A stretch of 64,000 nt of DNA from Methylomonas sp. AM2-LC (GCF_039904985.1 NZ_CP157005.1:930001-994000); one strand, 5' to 3'; positions 53,580 to 63,437 are shown, counted from the stretch's first letter. The notes: generated from the sequence alone by a model not told the origin. Numbers and translations: made by a program.

Positions 53580-55046
53580 ATGAACAATTTCTCACTGTTT
53601 TGGCTGGAATGCCGGCAATTGCGTTATGACCGGGTGTTCTGGGCAACGACGCTAGTCTGTGTGCTGGCTATGTTGTTTGGGTTGACGAATGGCCAACGCT
53701 GGGCCGATGAGCAAAACGCACAAATCGCCCATTTCGAGCAGCAAAGCCGCAACCAATACCAGAAGATCCGCAAGCTTGCGGATGAACTGCGGCAGAATAA
53801 TACACCGTCCGCCGAAAATCTGGCGGCGCGTAATGGCGATCCGCGCTACACGCTGGGCTTTGAAGGCAATAATCTTCAGCATATTTGCCGACGAGCCAAT
53901 TCCATTTCGGCGCTGACGGTAGGCCAGAGCGATCTATACAACGCCTGTATCCTGGTTTCGGCCTGGGAGGTTGGCGGCGGTTATGATGAACGCCTGCATC
54001 GTAATCTGGAAAATCCCTTGCGACTGTTGTTTGGCCGTTTCGATGCCGCTTTCGTGATCCTATTCCTACTGCCAATTGCGATCCTGATCCTTAGCTATAA
54101 CCAGTTGTCCGGGGAACGGGAGCTCGGTACCCTGCCTTTGCTAGGCTGCCAACCACTGGCGATACGGCGGATCATTGCGGCGCGTTTCGCCGTCAGAGCC
54201 TTAGCGTTTTTGCTATTGACCTTATTACCGCTGAGTCTGGCACTATGGATAGGGAGTACTGCTATTAACAATAGCAAATCTATCGGCGAATACTTGGTCT
54301 GGCTGACGGCGACAACTGCTTATGCACTATTCTGGTTTGCCTGCGGGTTTTGGGTCAATGCACGCGGCAAAAGCACCGCCGAAAACGGCTTACTGCTGGC
54401 AGGTTTGTGGTTGCTGTTGGTGGTGGTATTGCCTGGATGCCTGAATCTTGGTTTGAAACAACTTTATCCTGTGCCTTCACGGATGGAATATATCGACGCC
54501 AGCCGGGAAGCGACTCTCGAAATCGGCAAACGTAAAACCGAGTTGCTGGGAAAATACCTGATCGATCATCCGGATCGGGTAAAGATCACCGAACAGGTGA
54601 ATGTCGACGATTTCATCCAAACCCGGATGGCGATAGACGACGAAACTAAACGGGTGCTGGCGCCAGGCAAAGCGGCATTTGCTGATCAACAGCAGCATCA
54701 ACGCCAATTTGTTGAACGATTGCGGTTTTTATCTCCGGCGATTATTTATCAGCAAATCACCCAGGTCTTGACCGGACAGGGTCAGGATAGACAACAAGAT
54801 TTTCTGCAAGCGGTCGGTGACTATCATCAGCGGCTAAGGGCTTTCTATTTTCCACGGTTTGCTCAAGATAGCCCTGGTTTCATCGACTATTCGGAGATCC
54901 CTCAATTCAATGATAGTCAGCCCACATTGGCCGAACTGTGGCCGAAGATTATCAGTGATGGATTGGGTCTTTCAATTCCAGCGCTATTGTTGTCTGTGCT
55001 TGGTTGGCGTCGCATGCTAAGGGTCAGCGTCAAGGATGATGAATGA
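53580..55046 (+). CDS. ABC-2 type permease (DUF3526-like), second subunit
   Basis: A 488-residue permease paralog of the previous one. N-terminal FWLECRQLRYDRVFW leads into a helix at about 20-35. The typical LPIAILILSYNQLSGERELG then LPLLG motif (about 160-190) follows, and there are five or six more hydrophobic segments. The start ATG 53580 directly follows the stop of the first permease. It overlaps the next gene by four bases. The pair forms a heterodimeric membrane part. Confidence 0.87.
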   Translation: MNNFSLFWLECRQLRYDRVFWATTLVCVLAMLFGLTNGQRWADEQNAQIAHFEQQSRNQYQKIRKLADELRQNNTPSAENLAARNGDPRYTLGFEGNNLQHICRRANSISALTVGQSDLYNACILVSAWEVGGGYDERLHRNLENPLRLLFGRFDAAFVILFLLPIAILILSYNQLSGERELGTLPLLGCQPLAIRRIIAARFAVRALAFLLLTLLPLSLALWIGSTAINNSKSIGEYLVWLTATTAYALFWFACGFWVNARGKSTAENGLLLAGLWLLLVVVLPGCLNLGLKQLYPVPSRMEYIDASREATLEIGKRKTELLGKYLIDHPDRVKITEQVNVDDFIQTRMAIDDETKRVLAPGKAAFADQQQHQRQFVERLRFLSPAIIYQQITQVLTGQGQDRQQDFLQAVGDYHQRLRAFYFPRFAQDSPGFIDYSEIPQFNDSQPTLAELWPKIISDGLGLSIPALLLSVLGWRRMLRVSVKDDE

Positions 55047-56188
55047 AGATAAAACCTGAATCGGCTGTCAGCCTTTCCGGGTTGGCCGAGCTACATCCGG
55101 CTCATAAAGCGCCTTGCTGGTATCAATCGCACATATTGAGCTTGGTACCTGTTTTGTTGCTAGGGATTGGTTCATTGGCATCTGCAGCCGAACCGGCACC
55201 GGTTCGCACCGCACCGCTATCGCAACTGGCGATCTACCCCCAGTCTGCCGCGCCTGCTGTGGTGGTGAGCTTGAACAATTCGCCGATAGCCTCCCAGGTC
55301 GATGCGCTGGTGTTGGATGTTCCGGTACGGGTTGGCGATACGGTTAAAAGCGGAGCGGTATTGGTGCAGTTGTCTTGCCGGGATTTCGAGCTGGAACGGG
55401 CAAGGCTGCAAGGTGAAAGACAAGCTACCCAGGCCAAGCTGGAACTATCCCAATGGCAGCTCAAACAGGCGGAAACCCTGGCCCAACAGCAAACCCTGCC
55501 GGAAGAACAAGTGCAGGAAAAGCGCTCACAACTTGCCGTGCTGCACGGTGATATCGCCGCCCATGCCGCCCGCATCGAAACCACTGAGCGACAAATCAGC
55601 AACTGTACTGTTAAAGCGCCGTTTGCCGGAGTGGTGACGGAACGCTTGATTGCGGTCGGTCAGTTTGCGGCAAAAGGAACACCATTGGTGCGCCTGCTGG
55701 ACACTAGCCATCCTGAGATATCCGCCCAAGTCTCCAGCCGGGAAACTCCAGCCTTGCAAAATGCCGGTTCGCTGGTTTTTGAACACAACGGCGAAAACTA
55801 CCCGCTGCATTTGCGTGCGTTGTTGCCGACTATTCGCACCGAAACCGGCACCCAGGAAGTGCGTCTGGATTTTGTTAACGCTAAAGCCGAACCGGGTGCT
55901 GCCGGACGCCTGCTGTGGCGCAACAAAATCATGCACATCCCGGCTGAACTACTGGTCAAACGCGGCGAACAATTAGGTGTGTTCGTTAATCAGAACGGCA
56001 GCGCGCATTTTCAGGCTTTACCAGATGCGCAAAGTGGCCGTCCTGCAGCGATAAGTCTGCCTGCCGAGAGCCAAATCATCATCACCGGTCAGTTCGTCTT
56101 GCAGGAAGGCGTAGCGGTCAAGGTTGAGTCGAAACCTGAAAATGAACTTGGTAAGTCCGAGTCTGTACCGGGCAAGGAAAAACCCTGA
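55043..56188 (+). CDS. Periplasmic adaptor (HlyD/membrane fusion protein)
   Basis: A 381-residue RND/ABC adaptor. A signal or anchor segment is seen at about 32-48. A biotinyl-lipoyl part (VLDVPVRVGDTVKSGAVLVQ) is followed by an alpha-helical hairpin rich in Q/E/A (residues about 115-175), then KAPFAGVVTERLIAVGQFAA. It bridges the inner-membrane pump with TolC. The ATG is within the end of the ABC permease gene (ATGA), and it ends just before the RND gene. Confidence 0.87.
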   Translation: MKIKPESAVSLSGLAELHPAHKAPCWYQSHILSLVPVLLLGIGSLASAAEPAPVRTAPLSQLAIYPQSAAPAVVVSLNNSPIASQVDALVLDVPVRVGDTVKSGAVLVQLSCRDFELERARLQGERQATQAKLELSQWQLKQAETLAQQQTLPEEQVQEKRSQLAVLHGDIAAHAARIETTERQISNCTVKAPFAGVVTERLIAVGQFAAKGTPLVRLLDTSHPEISAQVSSRETPALQNAGSLVFEHNGENYPLHLRALLPTIRTETGTQEVRLDFVNAKAEPGAAGRLLWRNKIMHIPAELLVKRGEQLGVFVNQNGSAHFQALPDAQSGRPAAISLPAESQIIITGQFVLQEGVAVKVESKPENELGKSESVPGKEKP

Positions 56189-56189
56189 G

Positions 56190-59100
56190 ATGTGGCTGAA
56201 TGCGCTATACCGAAATCACGTCCTGGCCAACCTGAGTTATTGCATGGTGCTGATCCTGGGGGCGTTCGCCTATACGCAACTACCCAAGGAAAAAGCCCCG
56301 GACACCTTAGCCACTGCCGCTGATATTTCGTTATCCATGCCCGGCGCCAGCGCAGAGGATGTCGAGCGTCTGCTAGTGACACCGGTCGAGCGCATGCTGC
56401 GCAGCAAGATCAAAAACATCAAACATGTCAACAGCAACGCCCAAAGCGGCATGGCTTCAGTAACCGTTTTGTTTGAAGAGCTGGATAAGCCCTTGTACGA
56501 ACGGCGCATTCAGGAATTGCGGCGCGAACTGCAAACCCTGGTACAATCGGAACTACCCAAAACCGCCTCTATGCCGGAGATCTTCGAAGGCAATCTAGGT
56601 TCGGACTGGTTCAAGATTCTGGTCTACGGTCCCGGTGAAGACGAAAATTTCCGAAAGCAAGCCCGCCAAGTCAAACTCGATTTACAGCGTCTGCCTGGCG
56701 TGGCAATGGTGCAAACCAAAGGGCTGGAAGATCCGGAACTGCATGTAGTGTTTCATCCCGAACAGCTGGCCGGACTGGGCATCAGTCCCACGGCGCTGGC
56801 CGATACCGTCAGCAGTTACTTTAAGGACATCGCCGCCGGCGTCGTCAAGGTCGACGAGCGAGAATGGCTGCTCAGGGTTACCGGAACCGAGGATGCCGCT
56901 ACGCGATTAGCGCAATTGCCGGTCATCGCCGCCAAGGGCGAAGTGAAGCTGGGCGATCTGGCCGACATCAGTCGTACCAGCAAGGCCGTCAAGCTGGGTG
57001 CGCGGTTTCGCGGTCAGCCTGCGGTAGCGGTGATGCCATTCAAACAACCCGGCGCCAATACCCTGGCCCTGATTGATCAGTTGAAGGCTTATATAGATAC
57101 CCGCAACCGGGTTAGCGCTAATACCGGCGTCCAATTGTTTCTGCTGATCGATGACTCGGATAGTATTCGTAACGCCATATCGACCATGGAAGAACATGCC
57201 TGGTCGGGAATGTTGCTGGTATTTGCTGTCACCTGGCTGTTATTGGGTGCCCGACTGTCCTTACTTACCACGCTGGCGGTGCCGTTTTCACTGGCTGGGG
57301 TATTTATCGCCCTGCAAGTCACTAAGCAATCACTAAATCTCAGTGTCTTACTGGGTGTGATCATTGTGCTGGGTATGCTGGTCGACGATGCGGTCGTGGT
57401 AATCGAAGCGGTAGGTCAACAATTACGCAGAGGGCTAACTCCCTTGACCGCCACCGTGTCTGCCTTGCGCGAAGTCTGGCTACCGGTGACGACTTCGTCC
57501 ATGACTACCATCGCCACCTTTTTACCCTTGATGCTGATGACGGGGTTTCTGGGTCACTTGATGGGTGTTGTGCCGCAGGTCGTGTGTCTGGCTCTGATCA
57601 TTAGCATCATCCAGGCCTTATGGATTTTACCGTCACACGCGGCGGCCACCGTCAAAGCCGAGACTGCTGTGAACAATACTAGTTGGCGTGAAATCATGCG
57701 GCAGGGTTTACAGCGTCGGTATACGCTGGTGTTGATTCAGGTGCTACGCCACCCCAAACGTGCTTTGTTGGTTTTGCTGGCGTTCTTTGTCTTGTCCGGT
57801 TCTGCTATCGGATTTTCCTGGGTTAAGTTCAATTTGTTGCCGGCTGTGCCGGATTACGGCTTTGTCGTCACTTTGGAAATGAACAACGGTACGCCTTCCG
57901 CCAAAACCTTGGCAACCCTGGAGGAAATCGAACGGCGGGTAACCGCTATTTTAAAACCCGGCGAATTGCGGGCCAGTGCGGCAGAAAGCGGTGCTATCGC
58001 TAAAGAAGGCCAATACCTATATGGTCATCAATATGGGGATTTATGGTTCAGCTTGAACCGTGACAGCCGGGATTCGGCGACCTTAATACCGCTGATTAAA
58101 CCCTTGCTGAACAATCTGGAGGGTGCTGTCGAAGCTTGGGTGGAGGGTGAAGGCTCGGCGCTGGGCGGTGGGGTGGGCAAAGCCATCAATCTGAATATTC
58201 AAGGTAGCCCAGGCGCTGAACTGGATTCCGCCATTGCCGAATTAAAAGCTATTGTTGCTGCCACATCGGGGGTCAGTCAAGTCCGATTGGATATCATACC
58301 CGGCCTTTCCGAACTGAAATTGCGTCTGGACAGCGCAGCGGTGCAACGTGCAGGTCTTGCCCCGGAAACCGTAGCCCGCACCTTGCAACTGCTGGCCGAC
58401 GGCGAAAGCGTTGCCAGCCTTGTCGAACAAGGTGAACCGGTTGGCGTACGGGTACGAGCCTATCAAACCCAGGTACATGATATTGCCGAGTTACTCCGTT
58501 ATACCGTCGCCAGAACTGACGGCACTAGCGTGCCGCTCAGCCAATTGGTGACAGCCGAACCGCGCATAGGCCCAGCCAGCATCAATCACAGCGACTTTCA
58601 ACAAGTACAGACGCTGCAAGCCGCGCTCGATAAAACCCAACTGGACACACTGGCTGCCAACCAGCAAATTCAACAACGCTGGCAACAGGTCAAAGACCGT
58701 TATCCCGATATCAGCGTCCAGTTCGGCGGCGAAATGGAAACCGTGCAGGAAGGACTGAAGCAACTTTGGCAGTTGTTTGTATTAGGCATTGGTTTAATTT
58801 TCATTATCGTCGGCGCCCAATTTAGAAGTTACGGTCTGCCATTTCTGGTGCTGTTAAAAATCCCGATGGCATTTGCCGGTGTCATATTGGGTTTGTTGAT
58901 TTCCGGCGAGCCGGTCAGTCTGTACACAATGTATGGAGGTGTGGCGCTGGCCGGCATCGCGGTAAATTCGGCGATATTGATGTTCGCCGCCGCCCATGAC
59001 CGGTTGGAAAACGGCATGGGCGTGGTGCATGCCAGTGTCTGGGCGGCGAAGCGGCGCTTATTGCCGATCTTCATCACCTCAATGACCACGTTGGTTGGCT

Positions 59101-59264
59101 TGTTGCCCTTGGCGTTAAGCGACGATACCTCGGCCACCATGTGGAAGCCGGTAGCGACCGCCATCGTCTGGGGTGTGGGCTTTTCAACGCTGTTTACCCT
59201 ATTCATGATGCCGTTGTTGTATCGTTTGGCGATGGGCTGGGTTTTGCGGGGGGAAACTCAATGA
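56190..59264 (+). CDS. RND efflux pump
   Basis: A 1024-residue HAE1/HME-type RND transporter. It has an N-terminal membrane helix with YRNHVLANLSYCMVLILGAF, then EDVERLLVTPVERML, two large periplasmic loops, and twelve expected membrane segments. In TM4, GVIIVLGMLVDDAVVVIEAV contains the D-D proton-relay pair. It is closer to the family that couples with single adaptor/TolC genes. ATG 56190 is 1 base after the adaptor stop. Substrate is unknown; it might be a metallophore or a degradation product of it. Confidence 0.9.
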   Translation: MWLNALYRNHVLANLSYCMVLILGAFAYTQLPKEKAPDTLATAADISLSMPGASAEDVERLLVTPVERMLRSKIKNIKHVNSNAQSGMASVTVLFEELDKPLYERRIQELRRELQTLVQSELPKTASMPEIFEGNLGSDWFKILVYGPGEDENFRKQARQVKLDLQRLPGVAMVQTKGLEDPELHVVFHPEQLAGLGISPTALADTVSSYFKDIAAGVVKVDEREWLLRVTGTEDAATRLAQLPVIAAKGEVKLGDLADISRTSKAVKLGARFRGQPAVAVMPFKQPGANTLALIDQLKAYIDTRNRVSANTGVQLFLLIDDSDSIRNAISTMEEHAWSGMLLVFAVTWLLLGARLSLLTTLAVPFSLAGVFIALQVTKQSLNLSVLLGVIIVLGMLVDDAVVVIEAVGQQLRRGLTPLTATVSALREVWLPVTTSSMTTIATFLPLMLMTGFLGHLMGVVPQVVCLALIISIIQALWILPSHAAATVKAETAVNNTSWREIMRQGLQRRYTLVLIQVLRHPKRALLVLLAFFVLSGSAIGFSWVKFNLLPAVPDYGFVVTLEMNNGTPSAKTLATLEEIERRVTAILKPGELRASAAESGAIAKEGQYLYGHQYGDLWFSLNRDSRDSATLIPLIKPLLNNLEGAVEAWVEGEGSALGGGVGKAINLNIQGSPGAELDSAIAELKAIVAATSGVSQVRLDIIPGLSELKLRLDSAAVQRAGLAPETVARTLQLLADGESVASLVEQGEPVGVRVRAYQTQVHDIAELLRYTVARTDGTSVPLSQLVTAEPRIGPASINHSDFQQVQTLQAALDKTQLDTLAANQQIQQRWQQVKDRYPDISVQFGGEMETVQEGLKQLWQLFVLGIGLIFIIVGAQFRSYGLPFLVLLKIPMAFAGVILGLLISGEPVSLYTMYGGVALAGIAVNSAILMFAAAHDRLENGMGVVHASVWAAKRRLLPIFITSMTTLVGLLPLALSDDTSATMWKPVATAIVWGVGFSTLFTLFMMPLLYRLAMGWVLRGETQ

Positions 59265-60679
59265 CGCTGCGCATCAACATCAGCATCAGACATTGGCTGC
59301 CTCGTATTCTGGCAGCAAGCTTTGCCTTAAACCTATTGGCGCTTTCGCAGCTTCTTCATGCCCAAGACTTGCTCTCAGTTTACCGCGAAGCCTTAAACGA
59401 TAATCCTCAACTGGAAAAGGCCCGAGAAGGCCTGGAAGCAGTGTTGGAAAGCCAGTCCCAAGCCCATGCTGCACTGTTTCTGCCGGAAGCTGTTTTTACC
59501 GCAAACATCAATCGCGATTATCAAAACATCCGCTTAGGCGGGGCTGCCGCCATCGGCGCCAGTGGTAATGACGCCTTCATGTCCGGCGGTTATAGCCTGT
59601 CAATCACTCAGCCATTATTACACTATGACCGGTGGGTAGCTCTGGAGCAGGCCGATAGCAAGATTGCTCAAGCCGAGGCCGATACTAGTGCCGCCGAAAT
59701 CGCCCTGATGTTGAAAGTGGCGGAACGCTATTTTGATGTACTGGCCGCCGAGGAAAATTTGCAGTTCGCCAAGGCGCAACAACAATCCCTGGAGCGCAAG
59801 CTTACCGAAACCCGCCAGCGGCAGGCAGTAGGGTATTTGGCCTATACCGATGTCCAGGAAGCCCAGTCGGGTTCCGACCGCGCCGCAGCCGATGCCGTGG
59901 CCGCCGAACACCAGTTACGCGATACCCGCGAAGCCTTGCGGGAAGTCTCAGGTATCCATCATGATAGTCTGGCCGTGCTCAGCGCCGAAATTCCCTTGAT
60001 AGCGCCTGATCCAACCGATGAGCAACGTTGGATAGAACAGGCCTTGTCCCAGAATCCGGTTGTGCTGTCCAATGAAAAAGCCGTTCAAGTCGCCAAGGAC
60101 GAAATCCAGCGGTTGGCCGCCGGGCATTTGCCGACCTTGGATGCGCAAGGCAATCATAATTTCGCCACTTCCGGTGGCCGCTTCGGTACTGCCGATATCG
60201 AAGACAATATTGTCGGCTTGAATCTGAATTTCCCACTGTATCAAGGCGGCCGGGTCAACTCCAAAACCCGTGAGGCCGAACATCGCTACCGTCAAGCTAT
60301 CGCCTCTCTTAACGAGCAAAAACGTACTGTGCATCGTGCGACCAGCAAAGCCTATCTGGGCGTGGTGGCCGGCATCAGCCGAGTCAAGGCCCTGCAACAG
60401 GCACTCAAATCCAGTGAAACAGGGTTGGCCGCCACCCAGGCCGGTTTTAATGCCGGACGCCGCACCTCATTGGATATCATCGTCGCCGAACGCGAACTAC
60501 TGGGAGCTCAGCGCGATTATGCCCGAGCTCGCTACGACTATCTGCTCGATAGCCTGCGCCTGAAACAGGCGGTGGGCTCACTGTCGCCGCAAGATCTGCA
60601 ACAGGTGAATAGTTGGCTGAAATCAGACAGCAACTCCAACCTGCAATCGAATCCGAATCCGGTCTCGCAGAATGAATAA
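59261..60679 (+). CDS. TolC-like outer-membrane efflux protein
   Basis: A 472-residue TolC family protein. It has a signal region (LAASFALNLLALSQLLHAQD), then two OEP repeats: LLSVYREALNDNPQLEKARE, ITQPLLHYDRWVALEQADSK and, in the second, LNFPLYQGGRVNSKTREAEH. The ATG overlaps the RND stop. It completes an export operon with one adaptor and both an ABC and an RND inner-membrane pump. Confidence 0.92.
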   Translation: MTLRINISIRHWLPRILAASFALNLLALSQLLHAQDLLSVYREALNDNPQLEKAREGLEAVLESQSQAHAALFLPEAVFTANINRDYQNIRLGGAAAIGASGNDAFMSGGYSLSITQPLLHYDRWVALEQADSKIAQAEADTSAAEIALMLKVAERYFDVLAAEENLQFAKAQQQSLERKLTETRQRQAVGYLAYTDVQEAQSGSDRAAADAVAAEHQLRDTREALREVSGIHHDSLAVLSAEIPLIAPDPTDEQRWIEQALSQNPVVLSNEKAVQVAKDEIQRLAAGHLPTLDAQGNHNFATSGGRFGTADIEDNIVGLNLNFPLYQGGRVNSKTREAEHRYRQAIASLNEQKRTVHRATSKAYLGVVAGISRVKALQQALKSSETGLAATQAGFNAGRRTSLDIIVAERELLGAQRDYARARYDYLLDSLRLKQAVGSLSPQDLQQVNSWLKSDSNSNLQSNPNPVSQNE

Positions 60680-60704
60680 TAAAAAAATTAACGGAGGAAA
60701 ACGC

Positions 60705-60959
60705 ATGCAAAGCAAGTCACTTTCCAGAAAAAGAGAAATGGATCCAGGTGAAAACGATATGGCTTTAAAAGCGGGTGCGGGGTTTCCAACCGCCCGCTAT
60801 TTTCAGATCCACTTTGAATATCTGCAAGAGCAGTTGCATCTGACCCAAGGTGCGCTGCAAGCACTGCAAACTCAGATGCACCAGCTACAACAGCAGTTAC
60901 CGGTCACAGCGAACCTTCAGGCATCGTATGTGTCGTCAAAGCTGCAAAGACAACGGTAG
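60705..60959 (+). CDS. Small coiled-coil-like hypothetical protein
   Basis: An 84-residue protein preceded by a strong ribosome site (GGAGG at 60690-60694). It is basic at the N-terminus (KSLSRKREMD). The second half is a glutamine-rich helix (FQIHFEYLQEQLHLTQGALQ then ALQTQMHQLQQQLP) with heptad-like leucines. I do not recognise it. It lies between tolC and tonB, close to both, and may belong to the same transcript; similar short coiled-coil proteins sit near other tonB genes. Confidence 0.55.
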   Translation: MQSKSLSRKREMDPGENDMALKAGAGFPTARYFQIHFEYLQEQLHLTQGALQALQTQMHQLQQQLPVTANLQASYVSSKLQRQR

Positions 60960-60966
60960 TCGAACC

Positions 60967-61746
60967 ATGTATCAATCGATTATCCGATTCCCGAGCCTGT
61001 CGCTGTTTTTGCCTTCGGCTTTGAGTACGCCCAACGATGGAGGCTTGCCCTTGATCGCAACGCCTGATTCAGATAAGTATCGCCGTCCACTCGGGATATT
61101 ATCTGCCACTTTGGCAGCTGCCTTGCTGCATGGTTGTCTGTTGTTCTGGTATGTCAATCGCCCAGCACCACTTCCGTTTTCCGCAGCAGCGCCTTTACCG
61201 ATGATAGACATGATGTTGTCCGCGCCGCCTTCACCGGCTGTCAACCAACCCATCACGCCGCCCACGCCAGTGCCACCCAAAGAGGTGAAAAAAACTGACC
61301 CCAAACCATTAAAGAAACCCAAGCCGAAACCAAAGCCGTTGCCTTCCGAAACGAAAGTGAAACAGGTTGAAGTTCAAAAGGACGAGCCGGACACTGCACC
61401 GCCTACTTCTTCGGCACCGCCGACTGAAAATCATGAGCGTGCCGCTTCACCGCGCAACGATACGTATACCCCAGCCAATTCGGACGCCAATTATCTGAAC
61501 AACCCAAAGCCAGTCTATCCGATGGTGGCTCGGCAGCGGCATTGGGAAGGGCTGGTCATCTTACGGGTGTATATCACCGCCGATGGTCATGCTGCACAAG
61601 TGAATGTGCAACGCTCCAGCGGCCACGAAGAACTGGATGAATCCGCGCTGGAAGCCGTGAAGAACTGGCGATTTATTCCCGCCAAACGCGGTGAGTTTGC
61701 CGAAGCCAGTTGGGCCAGTGTTCCAATTGATTTTAGCCTGCAATGA
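60967..61746 (+). CDS. tonB: TonB energy-transducing protein
   Basis: A 259-residue protein. A single membrane helix is seen at about residues 44-62 (LSATLAAALLHGCLLFWYV). A Pro/Lys-rich periplasmic stretch follows (PPKEVKKTDPKPLKKPKP), then the TonB C-terminal domain (KPVYPMVARQRHWEGLVILR, ESALEAVKNWRFIPAKRG). It passes proton-motive force to the TonB-dependent receptors in this island. ATG 60967 follows the small gene by 7 bases. exbB and exbD come next. Confidence 0.92.
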   Translation: MYQSIIRFPSLSLFLPSALSTPNDGGLPLIATPDSDKYRRPLGILSATLAAALLHGCLLFWYVNRPAPLPFSAAAPLPMIDMMLSAPPSPAVNQPITPPTPVPPKEVKKTDPKPLKKPKPKPKPLPSETKVKQVEVQKDEPDTAPPTSSAPPTENHERAASPRNDTYTPANSDANYLNNPKPVYPMVARQRHWEGLVILRVYITADGHAAQVNVQRSSGHEELDESALEAVKNWRFIPAKRGEFAEASWASVPIDFSLQ

Positions 61747-61921
61747 TGATTTCCCCCCCAAAGTATTCCCGGATTCCTGCCTCTTACCTTATCCGGGGCA
61801 ACAAGGATGTTGATTTGCCCGGATTTGGTTGGTCCGGGCGATTACATGGAATTTAATCAAGCGAATAGCAGCCATTTCGAACAAATTTATAACTAAAACT
61901 AAAACTAGAAAGGAGACCACT

Positions 61922-62623
61922 TTGAATTTTTCCGAAACCACCATTGTTGATAGCACGCTGTGCATGCTCGGCTGTTTTTCGTTGCTGACCTGGAGCGTGA
62001 TACTCTTAAAAGCCGGTGAAATGGCCTTGAACCGCTATCGAAACAGAAAGGTGATTAACCAGTATACAGAAATTAGTCTATTGTCAGCCTTAACCCCGTC
62101 AGAAATCGAAACAGACAAAAATCTGACTACTCAGGCTGGCCGAGTATTATCCGTCGGCAGCCAGACGTATGCCCGAGCCAAGAATCTGACTAAGACCAAC
62201 ACGTTGGAACATCATGCCGCCTGGCACGAACTGATCGAACGGGCTTTGCGTCAGCAATTACAGAAAGAGAAAGCGCTGATGGAATCCGGATTGGGCTGGC
62301 TGGCCAGCATTGGCAGCACAGCGCCCTTTATCGGCTTGTTCGGCACAGTCTGGGGCATTATGCATGCTCTGAAGGATATCAGCGCCCAAGGCAATGCCAG
62401 TCTGGATGTAGTGGCCGGCCCTATCGGCGAAGCGTTGATAGCCACAGCACTAGGTATCGCAGTGGCGATTCCGGCAGTGATTGCCTACAACTTTTTTCTG
62501 CGTCAAAACCGCACATCAATTGCAAATCTTGAACATTTTGCCACCGATTATTTGCGCAGCTGCATTGAAAACGACTTAACTGAAACCACGGAGAATAACC
62601 ATGTCCATACAACTGCCCAATGA
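61922..62623 (+). CDS. exbB: ExbB proton channel protein
   Basis: A 233-residue MotA/TolQ/ExbB family protein. It has three membrane helices (about residues 13-30, 120-143 and 160-185), with the family blocks GLGWLASIGSTAPFIGLFGT and VWGIMHALKDI, and GEALIATALGIAVAIPAVIA. The best start is TTG 61922, because AAGGAG (61910-61915) lies at good distance and the protein then begins LNFSETTIVDSTL as usual. The frame upstream to 61829 looks unrelated. It is followed by exbD with overlap. Confidence 0.9.
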   Translation: MNFSETTIVDSTLCMLGCFSLLTWSVILLKAGEMALNRYRNRKVINQYTEISLLSALTPSEIETDKNLTTQAGRVLSVGSQTYARAKNLTKTNTLEHHAAWHELIERALRQQLQKEKALMESGLGWLASIGSTAPFIGLFGTVWGIMHALKDISAQGNASLDVVAGPIGEALIATALGIAVAIPAVIAYNFFLRQNRTSIANLEHFATDYLRSCIENDLTETTENNHVHTTAQ

Positions 62624-63011
62624 TGATGAAAGCAGCGAAATGAGCGAAATCAACGTCACGCCGTTAGTAGACGTGATGCTGGTATTGTTAGTGGTATTTA
62701 TCGTCACCACGCCGCTGTTGACCCAGGTCGTGCGGGTCAAGCTGCCGAAAACTGAGCAAACCGAACCTGCTCCAGACAAGCATGTTGCAATCCTCAGTAT
62801 CAACGCTCAAGGCGAGCCACAACTCGATGATAAACCGTTACCACTGGCCGCCTTGGAAACCGAACTCAAGGCCTTGCAGGAACGTGACCCCGATATCAGC
62901 ATTCAGCTTCAGGCTGATAAAGCAGCCGTGTTCGAATCGGTCGCTAAGGTCATGGCGAGCGCTCAGCGCTCGGGGGTGGGTAAGTTGTCGTTTGTGACCT
63001 TGCAGCAATAG
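62601..63011 (+). CDS. exbD: ExbD
   Basis: A 136-residue ExbD/TolR protein. Its cytoplasmic start MSIQLPNDDESSEMSEINVT is followed by PLVDVMLVLLVVFIVTTPLL with the essential Asp in the helix. A periplasmic domain ends SAQRSGVGKLSFVTLQQ. It starts within the end of exbB. Together TonB, ExbB and ExbD energise the receptors. A worn copy of its C-terminus lies 370 bp downstream. Confidence 0.93.
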   Translation: MSIQLPNDDESSEMSEINVTPLVDVMLVLLVVFIVTTPLLTQVVRVKLPKTEQTEPAPDKHVAILSINAQGEPQLDDKPLPLAALETELKALQERDPDISIQLQADKAAVFESVAKVMASAQRSGVGKLSFVTLQQ

Positions 63012-63053
63012 AAATTTTAATTCAAAAGTATTGGCAGTTCATCAGGTTTGAAA

Positions 63054-63437
63054 GTGAAAAAGTCGGAAATGATAGAAGTGTTGGTCAACAAACGGCCAAA
63101 TTTACAGGTTAAACAAGTCCAAAGGGCAGTCAATAGCATCGTCGAACAACTGACCAATACCCTTGCCAACGGTGAGCGCATCGAAATCTGGGGTTTTGGC
63201 AGTTTCTCAGCTAAGCAACGCGATGCTCATGCCGGTAGAAACCCCAAAACCGGACAAGCCTTAGTGATCCATGAAAAGCGGGTAATCCATTTTAAGCCTG
63301 GTCAGGAATTAAGGCTATTAGTCAATGCCGCCCGTAAAAAACAAAATCATAGATTGATAGGATTGATTTTAACAATTTTGTCGAGAAGGTCATGGTTAGC
63401 GCTCAACGGCCGAGGGTGGGGATGTTGTCGTTGCTGA
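63054..63437 (+). CDS. IHF-beta-like DNA-bending protein with odd C-terminal extension
   Basis: A histone-like protein of about 127 residues. It reads KKSEMIEVLVNKRPNLQVKQ, then GERIEIWGFGSFSAKQRDAH, GRNPKTGQA, then VIHFKPGQELRLLV. After residue about 97 (KKQNHRL) the chain goes on through about 30 residues that are not IHF-like; they come from out-of-frame reading of an exbD remnant. GTG 63054 with AGG 7 bases before it is chosen; TTG 63048 is also possible. It likely had a stop that was lost by recombination near 63370. Confidence 0.75.
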   Translation: MKKSEMIEVLVNKRPNLQVKQVQRAVNSIVEQLTNTLANGERIEIWGFGSFSAKQRDAHAGRNPKTGQALVIHEKRVIHFKPGQELRLLVNAARKKQNHRLIGLILTILSRRSWLALNGRGWGCCRC

